From Antedon mediterranea (Eukaryota; Echinodermata; Crinoidea; Comatulida; Antedonidae): DNA of 64,000 nt. The translations under genes and the position numbers were made by a program. Below the pieces are notes generated by a model that made no database searches, was not told the origin of the DNA, and saw only the letters and a list, made by a program, of their open reading frames with translations. The DNA is taken from contig NC_092675.1 of NCBI RefSeq assembly GCF_964355755.1, positions 27,800,912-27,864,911 on the forward strand, written 5' to 3'. This document shows, piece by piece, positions 34,010 through 43,800 of this stretch. Numbering within the stretch: position 1 is the stretch's first letter; each line of letters starts with the position of its first letter.

Positions 34010-37000
34010 ATGGCGGCGGTAAGATGTGCCATTGTAAACTTTCGTTTTTTAATTGCACTGACTTGTACTGTTATATTTATGATTCATAGTCCTGATAAAT
34101 CATTACCTATGAAGTTATATTCATCAATTAGTGGCGACGTGCATACATATATGTATTATAATTACATTGATCAGTACGGGACACAATCTTTTGTTTTTCG
34201 CGCTATTCACGCTCCATTTATCATCAACAATGGATTCGTAGCCAGGCCACACAAACGGAAATTTTTCAAAGCACCAACACAGTACTATCCAAACTCAACC
34301 GCCAACTTTAAAGTATTGCTCACGTCCGGGGATGTCCATTCTAATCCAGGACCAGTCAACAACTCTGACAAATCCCGTAGTGATCGACCAACCAAAAAAT
34401 CTGTTTCGGTTTTACTCTCAAACTGTCGCAGTATTCGCAATAAGTCTCTTGATTTGGCTATTTTCTGCGATACTAAATCAGATGGATTAGACATTATATG
34501 CTTAACGGAAACATGGTTGAACTCCGAGGATGATACGCAGATGTTACATTTTTCTAATAAATTTGACATTTTTCGTCGCGATCGCGAATCTGTTACCCGT
34601 GGCGGAGGTTTACTGATTGGTATAAACAGCACATTGCAATCAAAGGTTATTGCATCTGAACTGAACATTGAAATGTTATGGGTCTCTATCACATGTCACA
34701 ACAAATCGCATCTGTTATGCCTTGTGTACAGACCCCCAGACTCAACTGTTTCTTATTGGGATCAATTTGAATTTGCACTAGCTAGCCAAGAACATTCATT
34801 CCATAAATATGAATCGGTTGTCGTTTTGGGCGACTTTAATATCAATTGGCCAAATGCACCACATAAATTCATTGACGTGTTAAACATGTATGGTTTCGAT
34901 CAATTAGTAAACCAAAATACCCGACCTTCCACAAACGCTAATGATGGCTCACAGATAGATCTCGTGTTCTCAAACACGGGATCCTCAGTAAGAAATATAA
35001 GCGTCGTTGACAATCCAGTCGAGAGCGACCACCATGCAATTGAATTTGATATCGATTGTCGTCTCTATTTACCAACTACATCCACAATACGCTCATTTAT
35101 TAAGTGGAACAGCGGTGACTTCCATCATCTAAATAATCTCTTGCATTTGGCACCTTGGAGTATGTTCCTTAACGAAAATGACGTAAACGCTTCATGGAGT
35201 GGCTTCATGGACATTATTGATGCCGCAGTTCGCGATAGTTTCCCGAGGGTCAAAAGCAGAGCACGTAAACAGAGCAGTCCATGGATAACTAAGGATATTA
35301 AACGTATGATTCAGAAGAAAAAGAAACTTTTTAAAAAATCTAGACGCTCTGGCATACAAGAACACTGGGATGCTCACAAGAAATGGCGAAACAAAGTTCA
35401 CTATGCCATCAGGAAATCATATAAGGATTATGTAAACAATCTATTCAGATCCGCTGACAATAAAAAACGTTTTTTTGCGTTTGTGAAAGACAAACGTTCA
35501 TCTTCTTTACCAAGTAAATTTATTGATCCAACGAATAACTCTTATTACTCCAACATTGAAGACATTGTAAACGGTTTTAATCGATATTTTACTTCTATTT
35601 TTAATGATGTTAACGTTCATTTTAATTTTAACGAACCTCCCCCCTGTTCTCTTAAAATCCCTGTACTTGCTGATATTTCATTTAGTCCGAATGATATAAT
35701 TAACACCATATCTACATTTCGGTCTAATTCCGCTCCTGGACCAGACTTAATATCAGTCAAATTACTCAAGCCAATATCGCATTCAATTGCCTATCCCCTT
35801 TGGTTGCTGTATCGTACTTCTCTTAATACTGGTACTGTGCCCAATGATTGGAAATGTGTAAATACTATTCCAGTTCATAAATCTGGCGATAAGGCAGCGA
35901 TAACTAATTATAGACCAGTGGCCCTTTCCTCATTGGTGTGTAAAATTTTAGAGAAGATTATCGTAAATAACATTAATAACTTTACGTATGACAACGGTTT
36001 ACTTAACCCTAATCAACATGGTTTTGTCAAACATAAATCTTGCGTAACTCAACTCAATAATGTTACCTATCACTGGTCAAAAATTCTTGACAAACGTGAG
36101 CCAGCAATTATTGATACTCTGTTTTTAGACATGAGCAAAGCATTTGATAAAATGCCCTTCGACATCTTATTAACAAAAATTGCTGTAAATTTTAATATTC
36201 AAGGTAATATCTGGAAATGGATATCTTCATACTTGACTGACAGGAATCAGAAAGTTTGTTTCAGGGGGGCTACTTCTTCCGTACTTCCAGTCACATCGGG
36301 TATACCTCAGGGCAGTTGTCTTGGTCCAATTTTATTCAATATGTTTGTGAACGATGTTAATCATAATGTTTCTTCTGAATGTTTTCTTTTTGCAGATGAT
36401 ATAATACTATATAGACACAGACAAAATGCCAACGATATTGTTAATTTGCAAAATGATATAAATATTTTATCTAATTGGGCTGATAAGAATCAAATGAAAT
36501 TCAATGTCAACAAAACTAAATTAATGCATATCACCAGAAAGCGTAACTTTGTTAAGCCGTTGTACTTTCTTAATGGTGAGACAATTGCGGTGGTTGATAG
36601 CCATAAACATTTAGGAGTACATATCGATTCTAAACTGAATTGGAATGTTCAAATTGATAATCTAATATCGAAAGCTAATCGAATGTTAGGCTTTATTTTT
36701 TCTGTAGCCGGAAATTGCTCTCCAGACGCGATTTCGTGTCTGTACAAAACTTTGGTGCTACCTATTCTAGAGTATGGTTTGCCGGCGTGGGGCCCCAGAA
36801 ATGGAGGACACATAAAACGCCTCGAACAGGTTCAGCGACGGGCCTCTAGACGTATTCTGGGACCCCACTGCGGACCTATATCATACGACGAACGTTTAAT
36901 AACTTTGGGTTGGTTATCCTTACGTGATAGACGTTTAATGATTTTAATTTCCTTTATATTTCGTTGTTTTTATAATGTAACTTTTTGTAGTACTGTAAAT

Positions 37001-37207
37001 AACAATATCCATATCAATCAACGCCATCCTGAATTACTCACATTTGTCCACCCTTTTGCACGTACCGATACTTTAAAATATTCGTCTATCAACAATTTTC
37101 CTGTTATATGGTCATCACTACCCTCCATAATCAAAGATCAAGCAGTTACTCTTCCTTTGAAAAATTTCCTGTCGAAATTGAAAAAATATCTGCTTGATCA
37201 ACGCTAA
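34010..37207 (+). CDS. LINE polyprotein: signal peptide, 2A-like motif, endonuclease, reverse transcriptase
   Basis: The protein has 1065 residues from the ATG at 34010 (A at -3, G at +4; the frame is open a little further upstream but without ATG). The N-terminus is signal-peptide-like (FRFLIALTCTVIFMI, residues about 12-26). A 2A-like motif, GDVHSNPGP, lies at residues 107-115 (34328-34354); it has His where the consensus DxExNPGP has Glu, so its activity is uncertain. The endonuclease domain (about 131-350) keeps N138, TETW with E167, VYRPP, GDFN with D275 and N277, QIDLVFSN and SDHH with D340 and H341. The reverse transcriptase (about 600-870) keeps NYRPVALSS, DMSKAFD, GIPQGSCLGP and the catalytic FADD with D796 and D797. 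The C-terminal LPILEYGLPAWG and RLEQVQRRASRRI segments are typical of this group. No frameshift or stop is seen, so the element may still be competent for mobility. It copies its own RNA at a nicked genomic target. Confidence 0.97.
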   Translation: MAAVRCAIVNFRFLIALTCTVIFMIHSPDKSLPMKLYSSISGDVHTYMYYNYIDQYGTQSFVFRAIHAPFIINNGFVARPHKRKFFKAPTQYYPNSTANFKVLLTSGDVHSNPGPVNNSDKSRSDRPTKKSVSVLLSNCRSIRNKSLDLAIFCDTKSDGLDIICLTETWLNSEDDTQMLHFSNKFDIFRRDRESVTRGGGLLIGINSTLQSKVIASELNIEMLWVSITCHNKSHLLCLVYRPPDSTVSYWDQFEFALASQEHSFHKYESVVVLGDFNINWPNAPHKFIDVLNMYGFDQLVNQNTRPSTNANDGSQIDLVFSNTGSSVRNISVVDNPVESDHHAIEFDIDCRLYLPTTSTIRSFIKWNSGDFHHLNNLLHLAPWSMFLNENDVNASWSGFMDIIDAAVRDSFPRVKSRARKQSSPWITKDIKRMIQKKKKLFKKSRRSGIQEHWDAHKKWRNKVHYAIRKSYKDYVNNLFRSADNKKRFFAFVKDKRSSSLPSKFIDPTNNSYYSNIEDIVNGFNRYFTSIFNDVNVHFNFNEPPPCSLKIPVLADISFSPNDIINTISTFRSNSAPGPDLISVKLLKPISHSIAYPLWLLYRTSLNTGTVPNDWKCVNTIPVHKSGDKAAITNYRPVALSSLVCKILEKIIVNNINNFTYDNGLLNPNQHGFVKHKSCVTQLNNVTYHWSKILDKREPAIIDTLFLDMSKAFDKMPFDILLTKIAVNFNIQGNIWKWISSYLTDRNQKVCFRGATSSVLPVTSGIPQGSCLGPILFNMFVNDVNHNVSSECFLFADDIILYRHRQNANDIVNLQNDINILSNWADKNQMKFNVNKTKLMHITRKRNFVKPLYFLNGETIAVVDSHKHLGVHIDSKLNWNVQIDNLISKANRMLGFIFSVAGNCSPDAISCLYKTLVLPILEYGLPAWGPRNGGHIKRLEQVQRRASRRILGPHCGPISYDERLITLGWLSLRDRRLMILISFIFRCFYNVTFCSTVNNNIHINQRHPELLTFVHPFARTDTLKYSSINNFPVIWSSLPSIIKDQAVTLPLKNFLSKLKKYLLDQR

Positions 37208-37328
37208 ATTTATTTTAATTGTATAGGAGTATTTTAAATGGTGTAACACAGTAATACAAATTAATTAAATTTTTTATATTTTCTGTATATTTTATATTCA
37301 TTTTTAACTTGTATTAAGTTGTATGTTA

Positions 37329-37382
37329 CAGGGATTGCGGACACAAATGTGTTATGGTGCTCTGTTGCTGTCGCAATCCCTG
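37329..37382 (+). other. 3' UTR hairpin of the LINE
   Basis: CAGGGATTGCG at 37329-37339 pairs perfectly with CGCAATCCCTG at 37372-37382, with a 32-base loop that holds a small internal ACAC/GTGT stem. In related LINEs the reverse transcriptase recognises a 3' stem-loop of its own RNA; that role here is inferred from position. Confidence 0.7.
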
Positions 37383-37540
37383 GACCGCTTGTTGTCGAAT
37401 AAAGAAATGAAATGAAAATGAAATGAAATACATTGCAAAATTCTTCATTGTGGTATTACGGTTTTATTCAGTACATTGGGAAGACAAATTTGAATGTACA
37501 GTATGGTAACCTAAACATTGTTTATCTTTTTGTTTTACAG

Positions 37541-37867
37541 GGATAGAAAGAACTTGTGCAAATAACTACAAATATTACACACTGCCACTGACTTGTTCTA
37601 AAAATGTAAATCTATAAATTACATTTCCCAAAAAAAAAGAATGTAATATTAATTTACAAATTCGTGTTTATTTCTGAAGCAACATTTTGCAATATGAATT
37701 GACTTGAAACATAAGACATCATCTGTATGGAGAACATTGTGTGTTTTGGATATTTTTTAATTTGTTGACGTTTTAAACATTTGTTTTGTTGGACGGTAAT
37801 GGCTTCTTATGTGGATAAACATTTTGTGAATATTTTGAAAAAGAAACCAGTTGATCGCACACCAGAG
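37541..37867 (+). CDS. RAPGEF2: RAPGEF2 exon with start codon (coding 37799-37867)
   Basis: The acceptor TTTTGTTTTACAG ends at 37540 and the donor GTACAG starts at 37868. The coding part encodes 23 residues, MASYVDKHFVNILKKKPVDR and TPE. MASYVD followed by a KxPxxRTPE stretch is characteristic of the N-terminus of vertebrate RAPGEF2. The exon ends in phase 0 and joins DLQYVYKFLH in exon 2 directly, as in the family. The upstream 258 bases are 5' UTR with several AUGs, which may dampen translation. Confidence 0.85.
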
Positions 37868-40800
37868 GTACAGTATGCCATTTTGTTTTATGGTTGATAG
37901 TTTTACTTGTTGAATCTCAATAAAGTATTGGAAGGAATGAAATGAATTTTAGAACTTTCAATCAGTGGTGTACACTCAAGGATTTTTTGGTGGGTCTGGG
38001 TTACAGTAAGAAAGGGGATGCCGTTTCCATATGCAAGATAAATGCCACCTAAAAACAATTAAATTTATTCAGATATAAACCAGCGTAGTTTAGTTAGTAA
38101 AACAATTATGTCTACTTACCTACTGTAGTACATACAAAAAAACCTCACCTGTTTATTTTTTGCCTATGATTTTTGAGGTACGGAAAATGTAATTCAATTA
38201 TTTTACTATTGTACTGTATATTATTTCAATTTCTGTACTGTGGCCTAGAGTACTAACTACTCTTTCATGTTCAAAAAGTTATTTTCCATATTAGGCAAAG
38301 CTTAATGACCTTACATTGACCTTCTACTGCCCTCTTAAGTTTTATTCATGAATGTGTTTTGATTATTTTGTCAAAATCTCATGAAGGTTACCATGAATGA
38401 AATGTGTACTGTATCTTTTAAATAAAAATGTTTTGTGTAAAATTTCCTATAGGTAAGGCTACAACTACTGTATAAAGTAGTATTTTCTTTGTATTGTTGT
38501 ATACAGTTTGGTAAATGACAGGTAGCAAAATTATTGTTACACTTAATTGTGAAAAACTAGAATTCCATAAAACAGATACAGTAAGTGTTTAATTGGTCTA
38601 CAGCATCAGGTGCAATTTGTCCCACAAAAAAAAAAAAGTTTAGTTCCACTTGGACACAACGTAAAAAAGGATATAAGTGCGGAAAAAGTAAGTTGACCAA
38701 TCACAATGTGATAACTCTAAAATCATCCAAATTCACTCACTACAGTATATTAGTCATCTAATTGAGAATCAAGTTTTAGATTCAACTTTCCATTGTTTAC
38801 AGTAAACCATATTTAAAAAGTGTTAAACAGTATTTTTACATTCGATTTTAATCGGACTATACTGTACATAAACGGTTTGTCTACTAATAATGAGCAAAAA
38901 TCGTTAATTACTGTACTGTATACAGTACGTTAAACAGGTAAAATTATCTCATCTGTGAAGTACAATACTGAACTATCCTGAGGAGAGACACTGAATCTAG
39001 ATGTTTTATCATATGAGAGGAAGAGCTGTGTATGCATTATTGAATACCTCATTAGTGTCGGATTTGGTGTCTTGAACTCAAAAGTAAACAAGTATCCAAT
39101 GTCATTAGAAACATTGAGAAAACAATTGGATGAAGATTTAGTGCAATATACACCAGTTGTCCTGACAATTATTATTTTGGCGATTTCTTAAGCCTTGTCT
39201 ACACTATCAAATTATATTTTTTTAAACAAAATTTGATGTGCCCATATGGACATGATGATGTCATATTATTACCATTTATAGGCATATCACACTTTTTTTG
39301 TCAAACGAACTTAAGTACATTTTTTTTTGTACACTACTACAGTATACTGTTAGTTAAGGATGGCCCATGATGCTAAATGGTTAATACAAAAAAGTTATTT
39401 AAACTTTTAAAATTAGATAACTGTAGCAACTGAACATCGTAGTGTCGCTTTCAGCTTCAACATATTAATTATATATTACATTGCATTAAACCCAGAAAGA
39501 AGAAAAAGTCATAGTAATAATATAGTACCTGTACTACTGTAGTAATATTTGGTGGTACTGTACAGTATGTTGTAGAATCAGTTTGTAGTTTTGCACCCTC
39601 TACAGCAGGGCTTAATTTGATTCCGCCAATTTAACGCTCACTGCTTTTCAATTGAACCACATCTTTGAATTCAGATTCTGTTTTCTTCCGTCAGTGTCAT
39701 ACCATTGTATTTAAATGTCTCTAGGATATTTTGTAATTTTTCTTACCGTATGTATTTGAATATAATCATTTTAAAAAAGTCTATTCAGTGATAATTCTTT
39801 TTCAGTTAAATAATCAATACCACACTATAGAATTTTATTAGTAACATGTTACCCCATTCATTAGGTAATTCTGATTTCTCTGTGCTTTTGTGTGCAAAGA
39901 CGATTCATTCTTGAAAAGAAATGTTTATTTCTCTTTTCTCAATTGTAAAAAAAAACAAGATACTGTGAGTTACAGTAATATGAGCCAATTAAGAAGCGAC
40001 ATCCCAGAAAAGTATCATGGTTTTTAGACATGGAAAAATCAGTTTACATTTAGTACATTGACAGGATTGTAATACATTACCATACTGTATGTATTTCTTA
40101 GTATAAAAACTAATTAATCTAGGGAAACTTACTTTTGTAATGTGTATTAAAAGGTAATTTCAATTGTTATTCTAAAGGTCATTCAGTACAGTATCAGTAT
40201 ACTGTAGTACAGTAAACATATTATTATATTAATTTTTAAAACTAAGTGTAGAAAAGCCATTTGGTGGCCTCTATACTGTAGCTCATTAGTAGGAAAACTT
40301 ATTTTGGAATTTGTTAATCAAAATTGTTTTTAATTAGGTATTTTTTACCAAAGGTGGTAAAGTACTGTAGTAGGCTACTACTGTACTATTGTGCTTCAGA
40401 GATGTTATCACCACCTGTGTCAAATTGGGTGAACAAGGTCAAATCGGGTGGGTGGTAAACATTGTACATTTTTATACCTCATTTTGTATGGTGTGATCTG
40501 GGTAAAACTAGGTTGGCTTTATTCCTGATGTTAGCATAGCAGTATAAACTGTGTTAGATATTGGTTTAGGTTCACTGTTAAACTTATGCTGGTTCATCTA
40601 TTCAAAGGTTTGTATACTTTGTTTTTGACATGACCCTGTTCTTGCTGTGTACTGTCTTGCACTATCGATATCATCGTAAACATTTATTAAAACACTGTAC
40701 TACTTACTGCACACAATATTTAATTTCTTGTCTATATAATAATACAACAAGTAGTTGGTGTACACGCAATATAGCAACATGCAAACTTAAGCTGCCCTTC

Positions 40801-43800
40801 CGAAGCATCAGATTGTCTGATATTACTCCGATAGGTTTTGGCACATTTGCAGAATAATTTACAATGTATGTAAATGATAGAGAAAAGAACGTGTAACTTG
40901 CATAGCTACTAGAAGAAAAACAAAAACGACGGCTAAATTATGTGATGCCAAACTTTGCACGCTGGATACTGTTAGAATATATACTTAGTACTTTACATTA
41001 AGTAGTTTGGTTACTCTCAAACTTAAGGAAAATAAGGCTAGGAATAGATAAATTATGGAACATGATAATAACAAATTTGTTATAAATGTACCATAAAAAA
41101 CGATTTAAAAGAAAAGAGTCTATAGAAACTAATGTAGTTTGAATTATGAAACTAGCAAAAAAAAAACTATGCTTATTTCATATAATTGCTACTGAACTAT
41201 GAACCTAAAAATACTGTACATTATTACTAATATTTTAATAATTGATGTTACAGCCTGAAATTTAAAAAATAATGAATGATGGTCTGTTTGGCCTGGCTGT
41301 TATTCTAGCCAAGTATACATCTGTAAACAGTAGGGGGTCGTCTTTTTACCATACTCCACAATTATTCTCATCGACATTATCATGCCAGCCTACACTCATC
41401 ATACTAATATTCTATACTGTAGTAGGCCTAGTAGTAACTAACAGTAGTATTATTAATACACTACAGTACTTAAAGAAAATGCAATTGATGTACAGGTTTT
41501 CAGTAAATAATACTGGATCATCAAGAGGGAAAATTTATATAGTCTAAATTAACATTTTTTAAAACCATCACTGTAATAACAATTAGAATTGTGTTAGTGT
41601 TGTATTTTTCGTAATTTGTTTGTTACCATACTGCAGTGTTCTCCCCAGGATTCACATCAAGCGTCACGCTTCCCCCCCCCCCCCCCCCGGGGGGGGGGGG
41701 GCATTCCGACACTAAGTACTTGAGTCACAGCCCCACCATGGTTGGGGCTGTGGCGAAGCGATTTTTGGTAATTTACCCCCTAGATGGCCGGAAATGGTAC
41801 TCTCGCACATAACATTTATGTTGAATGACACCTCTGGTTTGGCCGGAAATAACACTTATAGCGCGCTAGCAAACAACAAAACGATCGTAGCCAACTTTTT
41901 CCGCCGGTAAACATACGCGAAGAAACATTTTTTGCGTTCATTACGAACGTCAGGGGGAAGCCCCAATGAAAAAAATAGGCCTAATCTATTAGCCTACTCA
42001 TCAGTAGGACAACTCTAGTTGGCCGGAAACGAAACTTTATAGCGCACTAGCAAACAGTAAAACCATCGTAGCATACTTTTTCCGCCAGTAAACATACGCG
42101 ATAAAAAAATGTTTTTGCGTTCAATACGAACGTCAAGGGGAATTCCCCGATGAAATAAAACTAGGCCTACTCATGAGTAGAACAACTCTGTAGTTGGCCG
42201 GAAAGACACTTCATAGCGCGCTAGCAAACCGCACGATCGTACGTAGCCTGCTTTTTCCGCCGGTAAACATACGCGATAAGAAACATTTTTTGCGTTCATT
42301 ACGAACGTCAAGGGGAATTCCCCGATGAAATAAAAAATGCCTACTCATCAGTAGGACAACTCTATAGTTGGCCGGAAAGGACACTTCATAGCGCGCTAGC
42401 AAACAGCCCGATTGAGCCTACTTTTCCGCAGGTAAACATACTGTACGCGATATATGAAAAAAAAATATGCCTCATCAGTAGGCAACTGTAGTTAGTTGGA
42501 AACGACACCTCATAGCGCGTTAGCAAACATTAAAAACGATCGTAGCCTACTTTTTTTTCTGCCGGCGGGTAAACATATGCGATAAAAAAACATTTTTTGC
42601 GTTCAAATACAAATATCGGGGGAAAGTCCCGATGAAATAAAACTAGGCTTACTCATTAGTAAGACACCTCAAGTTGCCCGGAAATAAGACTTCATAGCGC
42701 ACAAGGAAATAGGAAAACATTCGAAAGAGAGACATGGCAGTAACAAAACACGTGCTTACATCTCTCGGCGGCGGCCGGTGAAAGCACCATGTGACATACA
42801 GTATCGCAGTACTGATATCACAATACCATGTGACATCCCTTGTCACTCGACTTTCTCACGAAGTAGGGCCTAAAACATTCTAGCACCGATGTACAAATGT
42901 ACCTTAAGTTAAGTGAAATAAGACTTTAGCGCACTAGCAAATAGGAAAACGATCGTAGCCTTCTTGAATGTATTATACGATCAAAGCAGCTAGCATTGAA
43001 TTGCGCCTAGAAATCATTTGATGACGTGCGTATGTTATGAAAGCGAGTCTCAGTTGTTTAACACTTTGTTACGCAGTCTTTTGTTTTTCGTCTAGTGGTC
43101 ATGTCACGTGTCTCGTATGCATTAGGCTCTTTATGCATGCCGCGCCTCAGCTCTAGAAAAAGTACCGTACCTCTGCCTGTTAATCTATTTTTAGATTGTT
43201 GTGGTTGATATTTTTAAGCGTCACGGATAAGGTTTTAAGCGTCACGGCCGACCGTAAAGCGTCACGGTAGAGAACCCAAGCGTCACGGTACCGTGACGCT
43301 TCAAAGGCCTGGGGAGAACACTGATACTATTAACACATTTTGACTATTGTATATGGACACACAGGCTCACTGGTGCTACAGTAGCTTGCTGTATGTAAGT
43401 CAAATTTATGATTTTATGTCGTTTAAATATATTCCTGTTTTTCTTTAATTTTTAATAAATAATGTTCTGGGTCATAATGAAAATGAATGCATTTCAGTAT
43501 GGATTCGTCCTTATACACACTTTGAATAAAGCACTCTGTTTGTTTTCAGGTGTATAGTAAAGCAAATTCTCTACACAATAAGATCAGACATGTCTATTGT
43601 ACTTATTCTAAGGTTACACCTCTATTTCCATTGTGTCTTACTTGCTATAAGCATTTCCTTTTTTTAATTATTCTCAGTTTGCTTATTGTATTATTAATCC
43701 ACTATATAACTACCTTTCCACTGACTCATGTGTTTCAACAATTTGTAAAAGCTGATTAATTTATTATGGAATTTTCTCCACCCATTGCCTCTAGTTACTA

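Larger units (their letters stand above)
33680..37430 (+). mobile_element. CR1/L2-like non-LTR retrotransposon, coding-complete
   Basis: A single-ORF LINE with apurinic-type endonuclease and reverse transcriptase. The 5' boundary is approximate: base composition becomes more GC-rich near 33680, where an 8-bp inverted repeat (ACGTGAAC, six bases, GTTCACGT) lies. The 3' end has a hairpin, an AATAAA at 37398 and a tail of AAATG-like pentamers to about 37430 instead of poly(A), as in CR1/L2-group elements. I could not identify a target-site duplication. The whole ORF is open, so insertion is recent or the source is active. Confidence 0.9.
41634..43323. mobile_element. hAT-like non-autonomous transposon with internal tandem repeats
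   Basis: Perfect 16-bp terminal inverted repeats, CAGTGTTCTCCCCAGG at 41634-41649 and its complement at 43308-43323, are of the hAT type. Subterminal AAGCGTCACG motifs occur once near the left end (41659) and four times near the right end (43216, 43237, 43257, 43278), plus one inverted copy that makes a 24-bp palindrome at 43278-43301. Such repeated subterminal motifs are typical hAT transposase binding sites. The inside is mostly tandem repeats with no transposase. A clean 8-bp target duplication is not seen; the flanks share only ATACT. Confidence 0.8.

Noticed and set aside
41626-43331. 8-bp target duplication of the hAT-like element
   Set aside because: The 8-bp flanks CCATACTG and ATACTATT are not the same; only ATACT is shared, so I do not claim it.
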